A stretch of 64,000 nucleotides of DNA from Methylococcales bacterium (GCA_026398895.1 JAPLRZ010000043.1:1-64000); one strand, 5' to 3'; positions 36,608-46,294 are shown, numbered from the stretch's first letter. A program made the numbers and translations. The notes: generated by a model from the sequence alone, not told the origin.

Positions 36608-38172
36608 ATTATTCTCTTAAACACCGCTTATTAGTTGCCCTATTGACAGCTTCCATGCTGATTTGGGGCATGACTGCCTATCTGAGCTATAAAGTCACGC
36701 GTGATGAAGTCGCCAATTTATTTGATGCTGAATTAGCGCAATCGGCTAAAGTGCTACACGCTTTTGTGGAAAGTTTAGTGCGCGAAGGGGCGTTATCTAG
36801 TAATTGGAGCAAGGAACAAGCTAATGGACTATTACACGCTTACGCCTTACGACATAAATTTAAAACTAAAAGTACCTTTGAATTATGGGCTGATGCGGGC
36901 GGCTTATTATTGAAATCAGAACGCTCTGATAACAATGGCGATATGCCGCTGTGGGCAGAATTTGACGACCTGTTACAAGCGGACAGTATAGGGCATAAAT
37001 ACGAACGAAAAATCGCCTTTCAATTATGGTCAAAAAAAGAGGGTTTATTACTACGATCAGAAAGCGCACCTAAATTCGCATTCTCGGCAGAAGCACAAGG
37101 ATTTAGTGAAACCAATATCGATGGTAATTTTTGGCACGTCTTCAGTATCACCGACTCCACAGGTGAATATGTCATTCATGTTGGGCAAAAAGAGCAAATT
37201 CGTTCTGAATTAACCGATGAAATAGCCAATCAAATGGTTGCACAATTTTTAGTCGGTTTGCCATTTTTAGGGCTAGTGATCTGGTTTATTATTGGTCGCG
37301 CCTTAAAGCCATTTAACCGCTTAGAAAAAGCTCTCGCTATTCGCGAAGCCAATTATCTTGAACCGCTACCGCTCAAACGATTGCCCAAAGAAATCATCCC
37401 GATGGTCAATGAAATTAATAAGCTATTCGTCCAATTGGAACAGGCTTTTGAACATGAACGCCGCTTTACTGCCGATGCCTCACACGAATTAAGAACTCCG
37501 TTAGCAGGCTTATTGGCACAAGCCCACGTTGCCCTCAAAACCACCGATGAAGAAGTGCGCAAACAAGCTCTATCACGCATTAAACAAGCGGTGAATAGAA
37601 TGACCTATCTAGTGCAGCAATTACTGACTTTTTCGCGTATCGAATCCAATACCGAATTTTTGACCAAACAAAACACCATGATCAATCGTGAAGTGATACT
37701 GGTAATTACCGACTTAGAACCCGATGCACACAAAAAACAAATTACCATTGAACTTGTCGAAGAAAATCCTGTTCCCATCGTAGTAAACGCGCCCTTAGTG
37801 TCTATTTTAATTCGCAATATTATTGACAACGCCATTAAATACACCCCTGTCAACGGCAATGTTTTAATCACCGTTACAGGACAAGATAGACGTTTAGAGC
37901 TATGTGTCGAAGACTCAGGGCCGGGTATCGCTCCCGACCAATATGAAAAATCCCTAGAACGTTTTCATCGTTGTGTAGATACCGCCAATAAAACCCAAGG
38001 CACGGGCTTAGGTTTTTCAATGGTACAACGCATAGCATCTATTCATAATGCTGATTTAATTTTAGGCGTATCCCAATTTGGCGGCTTAAAAGTAAAAGTT
38101 TCATTTCCCTTACCCATGCGGTTGGTTGATAAAAAAAATGCAAAATTGCGTGGACTTTTTAAAATTAGATAA
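36604..38172 (+). CDS. sensor histidine kinase, QseC-like
   Basis: A 522-residue inner-membrane kinase. TM1 is at about 8-28 and TM2 at about 212-232, enclosing a periplasmic sensor domain of about 180 residues. After a HAMP-like linker come HisKA with phospho-acceptor H294 (ADASHELRTPLAG) and HATPase_c with N box (IIDNAIKYTP), G1 (EDSGPGI) and G2 (GTGLGFSM). The periplasmic domain contains the repeat-like pair FELWADAGGLLLKSE and FQLWSKKEGLLLRSE, typical of a two-component sensor N-terminal domain. It is the partner of the preceding regulator. Confidence 0.92.
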   Translation: MNYSLKHRLLVALLTASMLIWGMTAYLSYKVTRDEVANLFDAELAQSAKVLHAFVESLVREGALSSNWSKEQANGLLHAYALRHKFKTKSTFELWADAGGLLLKSERSDNNGDMPLWAEFDDLLQADSIGHKYERKIAFQLWSKKEGLLLRSESAPKFAFSAEAQGFSETNIDGNFWHVFSITDSTGEYVIHVGQKEQIRSELTDEIANQMVAQFLVGLPFLGLVIWFIIGRALKPFNRLEKALAIREANYLEPLPLKRLPKEIIPMVNEINKLFVQLEQAFEHERRFTADASHELRTPLAGLLAQAHVALKTTDEEVRKQALSRIKQAVNRMTYLVQQLLTFSRIESNTEFLTKQNTMINREVILVITDLEPDAHKKQITIELVEENPVPIVVNAPLVSILIRNIIDNAIKYTPVNGNVLITVTGQDRRLELCVEDSGPGIAPDQYEKSLERFHRCVDTANKTQGTGLGFSMVQRIASIHNADLILGVSQFGGLKVKVSFPLPMRLVDKKNAKLRGLFKIR

Positions 38173-38218
38173 AGGGTGGGAGCAATCTGTTGTAATAATT
38201 GTTGCTCAGTCGATAATT

Positions 38219-38575
<357 letters not shown>

Positions 38576-38605
38576 ATTAAATTCTGTATGGACGTAGTTT
38601 ATAAA

Positions 38606-39385
38606 TTATTGCCGCGAACGAAACCAACCCAAACTCTCAGTAGTTGTGCCGACAGGTTTATATTCCGCACCCAGCCAGCCCGAATAATTTGATTGCTCAA
38701 TCACGTTAAACAACTGTTGAAAATTTAGCTGTCCAGTGCTGGGTTGCCCACGATTTGGGCTATCAGCAAATTGAATATGCCCGATTTTAGCCGCGTGTTG
38801 CTCAATAAACTGCGCAGGGTTTTCGCCCATTCGACTAGCATGATAAATATCGTACTGCATAAACAGATTGGGATGTTTCAGTTCAGCCAATACTGCCAAC
38901 ATTTGTTCTCCACTGTGAATAATAAACGCGGGCATATCGTGAGTATTAATCGCTTCAAACACGATTTTAATGCCTAGCGGTGCGAAGGTATCAGCGGCAA
39001 GTCGCAAATTATCTTTAAAAGTTTGCATATAGTCAGCTAAACGCCTGTTATCAAAACACCGCCCTGCTAACACATTAATAGCTTCGGGTTTTAATAGCGT
39101 TGCATAATCTACCGCTTGCTGTAAGGAGTGGTGAAACTGTTCACGTTTTTCAGGCACACACGCCAAACCTTCGCCACCCTGCATTAAATCATCGGCGGCG
39201 ACGTTGAATAATACCAGCTTTAAGCCATTGTTCTGCAACATAAGTTGTAAGGTTTCAATGCTTAGTTGGTAGGGGAATTGTATTTCTACCGCTTCAAAAC
39301 CGTGTTGTTTAGCCGCTTCAAAACGGTCGATAAGCTCTACTTCGGTGAATAATAAACTTAAGTTAGCGGTAAATTTCAGCTTCAT
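38606..39385 (-). CDS. hyi: hydroxypyruvate isomerase
   Basis: A 259-residue TIM-barrel enzyme of the Hyi family that interconverts hydroxypyruvate and tartronate semialdehyde in the cytoplasm. Metal and catalytic segments include FEAINTHDMPAF (with the conserved Glu), FMQYDIYHASRM and IGHIQFADSPNRGQPSTGQLN, and GWLGAEYKP near the end. The start overlaps the stop of the reductase gene by four bases, so the two enzymes act as a unit: hydroxypyruvate to tartronate semialdehyde to glycerate. Confidence 0.9.
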   Translation of the reverse strand: MKLKFTANLSLLFTEVELIDRFEAAKQHGFEAVEIQFPYQLSIETLQLMLQNNGLKLVLFNVAADDLMQGGEGLACVPEKREQFHHSLQQAVDYATLLKPEAINVLAGRCFDNRRLADYMQTFKDNLRLAADTFAPLGIKIVFEAINTHDMPAFIIHSGEQMLAVLAELKHPNLFMQYDIYHASRMGENPAQFIEQHAAKIGHIQFADSPNRGQPSTGQLNFQQLFNVIEQSNYSGWLGAEYKPVGTTTESLGWFRSRQ

Positions 39386-40260
39386 TTTTTAGTGTATAAC
39401 TTAATCAGCGTCGCGGGGTCGTGTTCTAAATAACCATGACTACCATGCAACTGCATTAGCTGTGTGGCTAAGCCTGACATCGGAATGGATGTACCGAGTG
39501 TAGCGGCTAAATCGTTTGCCATCGTTAAATCTTTTAACAAGGTTTTAACCCGCCATTTAACAGGTTCAAAGGTTTCAGTTGCCATTTCAGGGGCGACGAT
39601 TTGTAGGGGTTTAGAATCTGCAAAACCACCTGCGAGTGCGGCAGGAATTTGTTCGGCATTCACGCCCGCACGCTGGGCCAAGGCTATCATTTCTGCAATC
39701 ACCAACACATTACAGCTGACAATCATTTGATTACAGATTTTGGTCGCTTGCCCACAACCGACCGCGCCGACATGAGTGAGTTGTTGATATAACGGAGCTA
39801 ACACTTCACGCGCTATGGCGATATGTTCATTATTACCTCCAGCCATAATCGCTAACGTGCCTTGCTCAGCACCCGATACACCACCCGATACAGGTGCATC
39901 TACCCAACCCATACCGTGTTGTTCATACAATAATCCCGCTAATTGGCGGGTGGTTTCAGGGTGAATACTGGATAAATCAATCACCAATTTATGCGCTGAA
40001 CCGTGTAGTGCGATTTGTTCACGCACCACAGTTTCCACCGCCTGCGTATCAGTAAGACATAATAAAATGACATCGGAGACCCGCACCAAATCAGCAATAG
40101 ACGCTTTGGCAATCGCGCCTGCTTCAACCACAGTGTGCAGTTTTTCAGAATTACGATTCCAAACATTGACGGTAAAACCTGCGTTTAATAAACGCAAGGT
40201 CATGGGTTGCCCCATTAAGCCAATACCTATAAAACCTAGGGTGTATTTTTTATGGTTCAT
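39382..40260 (-). CDS. glxR: 2-hydroxy-3-oxopropionate (tartronate semialdehyde) reductase
   Basis: A 292-residue beta-hydroxyacid dehydrogenase. The N-terminal NAD(P)-binding motif is GFIGIGLMGQPM and the substrate-binding DAPVSGGVSGAEQGTLAIMAGG is present. The catalytic Lys lies in CGQATKICNQMIVS. The family also includes 3-hydroxyisobutyrate dehydrogenase, but the overlap with hyi supports the glyoxylate-pathway role: reduction of tartronate semialdehyde to D-glycerate. glxR and garR are equivalent names here. No glyoxylate carboligase gene is adjacent, so the likely entry point is hydroxypyruvate from the serine cycle. Confidence 0.88.
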   Translation of the reverse strand: MNHKKYTLGFIGIGLMGQPMTLRLLNAGFTVNVWNRNSEKLHTVVEAGAIAKASIADLVRVSDVILLCLTDTQAVETVVREQIALHGSAHKLVIDLSSIHPETTRQLAGLLYEQHGMGWVDAPVSGGVSGAEQGTLAIMAGGNNEHIAIAREVLAPLYQQLTHVGAVGCGQATKICNQMIVSCNVLVIAEMIALAQRAGVNAEQIPAALAGGFADSKPLQIVAPEMATETFEPVKWRVKTLLKDLTMANDLAATLGTSIPMSGLATQLMQLHGSHGYLEHDPATLIKLYTKK

Positions 40261-40297
40261 GTCGTGTACTCTTTAAAAAATGCCTAATAACACCAAA

Positions 40298-41986
40298 TCA
40301 AGTTTTAAAAAATTGGCTTTGATTTCTGCCTTTTTGTTTTGCCTGATACATGGCTTGGTCGGCGTGACGAATTAAACCATCACCATCTGATGGGTCAAGC
40401 GGATAGATGGTAATGCCAATGCTAGGGCTGACTTTGAGTATCTTACCGTCAGTCACAATAGGTTCATTCACTAAAGCACACAAGCGTTCTAAAGGTGCGT
40501 CTAACTCTTCGACTTTTTGTAATTCCAATAAAATGACGAATTCGTCACCGCCTAATCTTGCTACCGTTTCGTGTTCTCGAACGCAGGTCAGTAAGCGTTT
40601 TGCGATGTCAACGAGCAGATAATCACCCATATCATGTCCATAATTATCATTGACGGCTTTAAATCCATCCAAGTCAATAAACAGCACGGCTAACATACTG
40701 GGGGTTCGATGACTTCTGGCAATGGCGAGTGTTAGACGTTCTTCTAATAAAGCACGGTTGGGTAGCCCTGTGAGCATGTCATGATTGGCTTGCCACGCAA
40801 GATGTTGGGTTCTTTCGGCAACTTTTTGTTCTAATTGTTCGTTTAGTGTCTGTAAATCGGTGTTGATTTGCTTTTTCTCTTGCCACATTTTTTCAAGGGT
40901 GTTGCACATCTCATTGAATGAAGCGGCGAGTTTGCCTATTTCATCATGCCCATAATTAGGCATTCGCTTGGATAAATCTAGGGTATTGGCAATGTCTGCG
41001 GCTATTTCGGTTAGAGTTTGAATAGGCTTGCTTAAGCGTTGGCTAATAATATAAATAATAAAAAAAGCCAAGCAGACGATGACACCCGCTAGTTGCAGAA
41101 TATCGATAACTATATCTTTAATAGGTGCGTAAATTTGTTGTTTTTCTATCAATGAAACCCATTGCCAAGCATTGGTCAAAGGGGTGTCGGGATTTTTCTC
41201 TAGGATTTCGACAAAAAATATTTTTTGGTCAATGGTTACTTCATAATGCAGATCTTCTTCGACTCCAAGGTATCGACTAAGAAAATTGCAATACCATGAT
41301 TCTTTTTGCATGGCATTAACAACGGCGATGTTATTTATTAACGGTAAATGCTCATCTTGATGGACAGCAATACCCGCCTGATTAAATAACATTAAATGTC
41401 TCAATATCGTGTTGCCAGCTAAAAATGAAGTCACAGCTTGCCAAGGATAGGTAATAATAAGATAACCAATGATTTGCTGGTTATTAAAACTGGCGGTGAT
41501 AGGTTGCCAAAAAGCAATAATCGTCGAGCCATCAATAGGGCTACTATATTTATCAATAAATGGGCTGTTGCTGGTTTGCATCTGGGTAAACCAGACACTT
41601 AAATCCAGTGTTTTTTCTATCGGATAATCGGCTGTTACTAATGTGCCTTTGCTAGATAGAGCATAGAGATGACCTTTTAATTGATATTGTTGTTTGACTT
41701 GTTCAAGTCGCTCGGTGATGCGTTGATCTATATCATCACTGAGCAAATCATCCATACTGTTTAAAGTAGCCCACGCTTTAACATTAGTGAGGGTATGAAA
41801 TAATTCTGACTCTAGTTGGGTGCGATCACTTAAAGTGGCTTGATGTAACTGAGCAATATTGGAATGTACTTGCTGAGTGGACAGTTTAAAAAATAGCAGG
41901 GTAAAAACCGCGCTAAGCAGTAGCAGAAAAATTGCACTGTAACTCCACAGTAAACGGTGAAATATTGAGGTAAAGTTAGTTTTCAT
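40298..41986 (-). CDS. membrane diguanylate cyclase with periplasmic sensor and HAMP
   Basis: The protein has 562 residues. TM1 (about 11-33) and TM2 (about 296-316) enclose a Cache-like periplasmic sensor domain of about 260 residues. HAMP covers about 317-369, a coiled coil 370-398, and GGDEF about 400-560 with the active motif GGDEF at 479-483. The position of the inhibitory RxxD site reads REHE, so product inhibition may be weakened. It should make cyclic-di-GMP. The start overlaps the PstS-like gene by four bases, so its signal may come from that protein. Confidence 0.92.
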   Translation of the reverse strand: MKTNFTSIFHRLLWSYSAIFLLLLSAVFTLLFFKLSTQQVHSNIAQLHQATLSDRTQLESELFHTLTNVKAWATLNSMDDLLSDDIDQRITERLEQVKQQYQLKGHLYALSSKGTLVTADYPIEKTLDLSVWFTQMQTSNSPFIDKYSSPIDGSTIIAFWQPITASFNNQQIIGYLIITYPWQAVTSFLAGNTILRHLMLFNQAGIAVHQDEHLPLINNIAVVNAMQKESWYCNFLSRYLGVEEDLHYEVTIDQKIFFVEILEKNPDTPLTNAWQWVSLIEKQQIYAPIKDIVIDILQLAGVIVCLAFFIIYIISQRLSKPIQTLTEIAADIANTLDLSKRMPNYGHDEIGKLAASFNEMCNTLEKMWQEKKQINTDLQTLNEQLEQKVAERTQHLAWQANHDMLTGLPNRALLEERLTLAIARSHRTPSMLAVLFIDLDGFKAVNDNYGHDMGDYLLVDIAKRLLTCVREHETVARLGGDEFVILLELQKVEELDAPLERLCALVNEPIVTDGKILKVSPSIGITIYPLDPSDGDGLIRHADQAMYQAKQKGRNQSQFFKT

Positions 41987-42411
41987 TTTAACTCCATTAA
42001 CACCTTAATCTGACTGTTATTAGGTAAGCCTTCGATATAAGCGATAGCTCCGGGTACATTTTTAACAAAGGCAATAACCGCTTGGGTGGATTCCTGAATA
42101 ACGGGTAGAGTCGTGCCTTGGTAGTGCATTTTTTCTAAATGTAAGGCATATTTTTTAGTTTCTATACCAAGCACTTGTTGCTCAAAACGACTGCGTATTT
42201 GAGTATTTGACGGACGATTCACTACGATGATGGGCGAGCTGTCAGACCATTGCCGATTGTGTAATAAATAAATGTCTTTAATTTCGTCAAGGCTTAAATG
42301 GTTTATTGTTACCGAAGCGTTGGCAATAATAACCATAGAATTTCCAGTAGCTAGGGCAACATCACTGAGTAAGCTCATAATAACCAGTATGAGTAGCGTA
42401 TGATTTTTCAT
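41983..42411 (-). CDS. PstS-like small periplasmic binding protein
   Basis: A 142-residue exported protein (signal MKNHTLLILVIMSLLSDVALA) that resembles one lobe of phosphate-type substrate-binding proteins: NHLSLDEIKDIYLLHNRQWSDSSPI and GAIAYIEGLPNN are typical PstS-like segments. Full PstS proteins are more than twice as long. No ABC permease or ATPase accompanies it. It sits between a barrel gene (one-base overlap) and a diguanylate cyclase (four-base overlap), so a role as a periplasmic ligand sensor for the cyclase is a reasonable inference. Confidence 0.85.
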   Translation of the reverse strand: MKNHTLLILVIMSLLSDVALATGNSMVIIANASVTINHLSLDEIKDIYLLHNRQWSDSSPIIVVNRPSNTQIRSRFEQQVLGIETKKYALHLEKMHYQGTTLPVIQESTQAVIAFVKNVPGAIAYIEGLPNNSQIKVLMELK

Positions 42412-43439
42412 TAGAACATCACCCCAAATGAACCATAAACGCCTTCATTAAGATTGGTCGTTGCTCCTTTAACGAATAAATATTCTAATTTCCAGACTAA
42501 GGCAGCATTCGGTCGATAATTTACAGCAAACACCGCGTTTTGTTGCGAGCTTTTTGCGTCACGCGCAGTAAATGTTTCACCACGTCCTATCAAAGACCAA
42601 TCATCAATAACAGGCACAGTCAGTTGTAGATAACCGCCCCATTCATCATTACGCTGGCGAATTTTTGGGTTGCCGACAATTCGATTATAAGAAGCCTGCA
42701 TTTCCAGCGCAAAGCTATCAAAATCGTAACGTCCATCCCAACTAAATAGGTTTTGGTGTTCATGACGATTAATTACCTCAGAATGTTGCATGGAAAAACC
42801 AACGCGCCAGTCTAAGTCACGCGCATAAACCAATTGCAATCCGCTGACATTTTTATAACGATAAGGACTTGATGCTAGCGTTTTAGGCAGTAATTCCTCG
42901 CTAGGCTGATAATAAAGTATTACTGAGGGTAATAAACTATGGTGTTCAGCCACATAATTTAATGAGCCACCTGAGGTGAATTCTGAAAAATTAAGGTAGG
43001 TTGTTAACGGTCGAATGGTAGTTGCTACTAATGGGGCTGCATGAATTAAATTCCATTCGCCCACAGGAGTCAACATTTTGCCAGCTCTTAAAAACACTGA
43101 ATCAGTAAAATAACTGTCGTTATAGAGTCGCTCTAAAACAAATTGCCCCGCACCTGATGACAATACACCCGCCCCTTCAAGCCATAAGGTTTGGTTGGCA
43201 TATTCACCTTCAAAAAATGGATTAATATAGCGATTAACGCGACCATGAATAAAAATAGAAAAATCATTCACGGTAAAATTTGCCGCCCGTTGATGGGGTA
43301 AGTTCAGTTCAGTCGTTGCATAACCGCTGATATTCCATGAACCACTATTATAACCATGACCTAACACATAATCATCGGCATAAATAATAGGGCTTTGCAC
43401 TAAAAAAATGAGAAGAATTAGGCGGTAAATAGGCTTCAT
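42411..43439 (-). CDS. predicted outer-membrane beta-barrel protein
   Basis: The start at 43439 gives 342 residues beginning with the signal MKPIYRLILLIFLVQSPIIYA; an upstream in-frame ATG would place 32 residues before it. The mature part alternates polar and aromatic residues (WNISGYATTELNL, FSIFIHGRVNRYINPFFEGE, VGFSMQHSEVI) and ends VYGSFGVMF, with a terminal phenylalanine as in barrel proteins. It may be a porin. It leads the barrel/PstS-like/GGDEF operon. No specific family could be named. Confidence 0.82.
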   Translation of the reverse strand: MKPIYRLILLIFLVQSPIIYADDYVLGHGYNSGSWNISGYATTELNLPHQRAANFTVNDFSIFIHGRVNRYINPFFEGEYANQTLWLEGAGVLSSGAGQFVLERLYNDSYFTDSVFLRAGKMLTPVGEWNLIHAAPLVATTIRPLTTYLNFSEFTSGGSLNYVAEHHSLLPSVILYYQPSEELLPKTLASSPYRYKNVSGLQLVYARDLDWRVGFSMQHSEVINRHEHQNLFSWDGRYDFDSFALEMQASYNRIVGNPKIRQRNDEWGGYLQLTVPVIDDWSLIGRGETFTARDAKSSQQNAVFAVNYRPNAALVWKLEYLFVKGATTNLNEGVYGSFGVMF

Positions 43440-43637
43440 TAATGAAAATATCTTAGTAAGATAGAGGTATATTTTATATGTCGGATGTTTCATTATAACG
43501 TATCGCTTTTTTGTGAGGCTTATTTCTATAGCCAATTCAGACCATGCTCCTCATACCAAAAAACCAACTTGCTGATTATTAACCGCTATGTCATCATTGC
43601 GGAATTTTTCATTCCTATTACTTAAGAGATAACTATT

Positions 43638-44804
43638 ATGGCGGGTCGTAACCATCTTTATATTCCAGGTCCTACTAACGTACCGAACGAAATTTTAAAT
43701 GCGATGCACATTCCAATGGAAGATCATCGCTCACCTGACTTTCCAAAATTATTAACGCCATTGTTAGAAGATTTGAAAAAAATCTTTAGAACTGAAACAG
43801 GACAAGCGTTTATTTTTCCCGCCACTGGCACAGCAGGTTGGGAAGTGGCATTGACTAACGTCTTGAATCAAGGCGATAAAGTATTGATTTATCGTTTTGG
43901 ACAGTTTAGCCATTTGTGGGCTGAAATGGGCAAACGCTTAGGTTTTGATGTAGAAATTCATCAAGAAACATGGGGCAAAGGCATTCCCTTAGATAAACTA
44001 GAAGCGCGTTTAAAAGAAGATACTAATCACGAAATTAAAGCCGTATTAGCCACACACAATGAAACCGCAACAGGTGTAACGTCTGATATTGCGGGTGTGC
44101 GTAAAGCATTAGACGCGGCAAATCACCCTGCATTTTTATTTGTTGATGGTGTGAGTTCCATTGCCAGTATCGATTTTCGACTGGACGAATGGGGCATTGA
44201 TGCAGCGATTAGCGGTTCACAAAAAGGTTTTATGATGCCCGCAGGTGGCGCATTTTTAGCATTTAGTGCGAAAGCTTTGGCGGCTGTGCAAACGTCAAAT
44301 TATCCACGTTGCTTTTTAGATTTAAAAGATCAAATCACCAATAATGCGGCTGGTTATACGCCTTATACACCTTCATTACCGATTTTATACGGCTTGCGTA
44401 AAGCCTTAGATATGTTATTGGAAGAAGGTTTAGAAAACGTCTATGCCCGTCATCACCGTTTAGCCGAAGGCACACGCCTTGCCGTTGCTGCATGGGGTTT
44501 AAAAACCTGCGCTCAGGAAGGTTTTGCGTCTGATACCGTGACAGCGGTTATGGTTCCCGAAGATAAAGATGCCCGTCATGTTATCAGCACAGCATTTAGC
44601 AAATACAATATTTCTCTGGGCGGTGGTTTATCTGAACTAGCAGGTAAAGCATTCCGTATTGGACACGTTGGTGATTTGAACGATGTATCCCTGTTAGGCG
44701 CGATTGCAGGTACAGAAATGGCGTTACTGGATAACGGCTTTGATATTAAAGCAGGTAGCGGCGTTGCGGCGGCGATTGAGTATTATCGTTCTACTGCGAA
44801 GTAA
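43638..44804 (+). CDS. sga: serine-glyoxylate aminotransferase
   Basis: A 388-residue class V PLP aminotransferase of the serine cycle that converts serine and glyoxylate to hydroxypyruvate and glycine in the cytoplasm. The PLP lysine is K196 in SGSQKGFM. The N-terminal YIPGPTNVP and MEDHRSPDF and the segment FPATGTAGWEVAL are family marks. AAGAGATAACTATT precedes the ATG. A small gene and a hydroxypyruvate reductase-type dehydrogenase follow on the same strand, as in methylotroph serine-cycle clusters, but other cycle genes (mtk, ppc, mcl) are not in the window. Confidence 0.94.
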   Translation: MAGRNHLYIPGPTNVPNEILNAMHIPMEDHRSPDFPKLLTPLLEDLKKIFRTETGQAFIFPATGTAGWEVALTNVLNQGDKVLIYRFGQFSHLWAEMGKRLGFDVEIHQETWGKGIPLDKLEARLKEDTNHEIKAVLATHNETATGVTSDIAGVRKALDAANHPAFLFVDGVSSIASIDFRLDEWGIDAAISGSQKGFMMPAGGAFLAFSAKALAAVQTSNYPRCFLDLKDQITNNAAGYTPYTPSLPILYGLRKALDMLLEEGLENVYARHHRLAEGTRLAVAAWGLKTCAQEGFASDTVTAVMVPEDKDARHVISTAFSKYNISLGGGLSELAGKAFRIGHVGDLNDVSLLGAIAGTEMALLDNGFDIKAGSGVAAAIEYYRSTAK

Positions 44805-44853
44805 TTTTTGTAGGACGCAATCGCTTGCGTATTGCGCCGCAATGAAGACAAAC

Positions 44854-44888
44854 ATAAGGCGGATTAAGCACTATCGCTAATCCGCCTT
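44854..44888. repeat. hairpin TAAGGCGGATTA/TAATCCGCCTTA
   Basis: A 12-bp perfect stem between sga and the small gene at 44912. It belongs to a frequent intergenic palindrome type and could lower transcription past sga. Confidence 0.65.
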
Positions 44889-44911
44889 ACGAATTAATTA
44901 AAGGTGACTTT

Positions 44912-45256
44912 ATGGCAATAGAAAACGTAAGAGCAGTATATTTCCCTTATTGTATTGAAAAACAGGAAGATGGCTCATGGCTTATTTTGAATCGCAACTA
45001 CAAACCAGTTGGATTTAACACCTCTGAGCATATTATTTATTCGGATTATCCTGTTTCTGTGAAGCTAAAAGGACTTGGAAAAGAAACTTTAAAAAAACTT
45101 TCATGGAACGATAAGGAAGAGTTAGGTAACAGGATATATTTATATAACGATGGATGTATTCCGACAAGTAGTCCACAAGCTATGTCAGCGTATCTTAAAA
45201 AAATAGAAGTTTTATTAAAACTGGAAACCAAAATTCCATCCACACATTCAATTTAA
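44912..45256 (+). CDS. hypothetical 114-residue protein
   Basis: A soluble protein with no signal or membrane segment and AAAGGTGACTTT as ribosome-binding site. The start MAIENVRAVYFPYCIEKQED and WLILNRNYKPVGF suggest a beta-strand-rich fold, and the C-terminal half is helical (SPQAMSAYLKKIEVLLKLE). No family was recognised. It lies between sga and the dehydrogenase gene, with only six bases before the latter, so it is probably co-transcribed, yet it is not part of the usual serine cycle. It may be a recent insertion. Confidence 0.65.
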   Translation: MAIENVRAVYFPYCIEKQEDGSWLILNRNYKPVGFNTSEHIIYSDYPVSVKLKGLGKETLKKLSWNDKEELGNRIYLYNDGCIPTSSPQAMSAYLKKIEVLLKLETKIPSTHSI

Positions 45257-45262
45257 AATTCT

Positions 45263-46237
45263 ATGAGCAAACCCAAAATTATCGTTACCCGTCATTGGCC
45301 TGATGAAGTCGAAAACCAATTAAAAGTACTTTACGATGTGCAACTCAATGAAACCGATGTGCCGTTGACTGCCGATGAACTGAAACACGCCCTGCAAACT
45401 GCCGATGCCGTTTTAACCACTGTGACCGATGCAGTCACTGCCGATGTGCTAAATGTTGAAAACAAACGCGCAAAAATCATCGGGCAGTTTGGCGTGGGCT
45501 ATAACAATATCGATATTCAAGCGGCTAAAGCACAAGGCTTGACCGTCACTAACACTCCACACGTTTTAACCGACTGCACCGCCGATATTGCCATGCTATT
45601 GTTATTAATGTCAGCGCGGCGAGCTTCTGAAGGCGAACGCTTAATTTACAATAAACAATGGACAGGCTGGACTCCAACGCAACTGGTCGGACAAAAAGTC
45701 ACGGGTAAAACCTTGGGCTTAATCGGTTTTGGACGTATCGCGCAAGCAATGGCAAAAAAAGCTCATCATGGTTTTGATATGAATATTTTGTTTTATGTGC
45801 CGTCTTCCGTGCCAGAACAAGCCATTATTGATGATTTACAAGCCACACGCTGTGCCAGTATTGAAGAGCTATTAGGGCAATCAGATTTTGTGTCTTTGCA
45901 TTGTCCAGGTGGTGCAGCGACCAAGCATTTAATCAATGAAGAGCGATTAAAACTCATGCATCCAACGGCGCATTTAATCAACACGGCTCGCGGTGATGTA
46001 GTGGATAGCAACGCCTTGATTAACGCTTTAAAAATGGGTTGGATTGCAGGAGCGGGTTTGGATGTTTATGAAGGTGAACCCAATCTTAATCCAGAATTTT
46101 TGACTTTGAATAATGTGACATTATTGCCACATTTAGGTAGTGCCAGCCATGAAACGCGAATAGCAATGGGCAATCGCGTACTAGCAAATATAGCCGCGTT
46201 TTTTGCGGGTAGCGAACCCAACGATAGAGTAGTTTAA
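45263..46237 (+). CDS. hpr: D-2-hydroxyacid dehydrogenase, probable hydroxypyruvate reductase
   Basis: A 324-residue dehydrogenase that probably reduces hydroxypyruvate to D-glycerate in the serine cycle (or glyoxylate to glycolate). The dinucleotide-binding motif LGLIGFGRIA covers 151-160. The catalytic triad is R243 (NTARGDVVD), E272 (YEGEP) and H290 (LLPHLGSA). The position after sga supports hydroxypyruvate as substrate; glyoxylate reductases are very similar. A hairpin follows the stop codon. Confidence 0.87.
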   Translation: MSKPKIIVTRHWPDEVENQLKVLYDVQLNETDVPLTADELKHALQTADAVLTTVTDAVTADVLNVENKRAKIIGQFGVGYNNIDIQAAKAQGLTVTNTPHVLTDCTADIAMLLLLMSARRASEGERLIYNKQWTGWTPTQLVGQKVTGKTLGLIGFGRIAQAMAKKAHHGFDMNILFYVPSSVPEQAIIDDLQATRCASIEELLGQSDFVSLHCPGGAATKHLINEERLKLMHPTAHLINTARGDVVDSNALINALKMGWIAGAGLDVYEGEPNLNPEFLTLNNVTLLPHLGSASHETRIAMGNRVLANIAAFFAGSEPNDRVV

Positions 46238-46242
46238 TTCTA

Positions 46243-46284
46243 CCAAGTTGTTGCTTTGCTGATTATACAAAGCAACACTCTTGG
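46243..46284. terminator. terminator hairpin between convergent hpr and the glutaredoxin-like gene
   Basis: GTTGCTTTG pairs with CAAAGCAAC (46250-46276), and outer CCAAG/CTTGG extend the stem. There is no strong T-run, so it may be a rho-assisted or bidirectional site. Confidence 0.65.
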
Positions 46285-46294
46285 AAAGAGTATT

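Noticed and set aside
41983-42411. Phosphate ABC transporter operon
   Set aside because: Only a short PstS-like protein is present; there is no pstC, pstA or pstB, and its partners are a barrel protein and a diguanylate cyclase.
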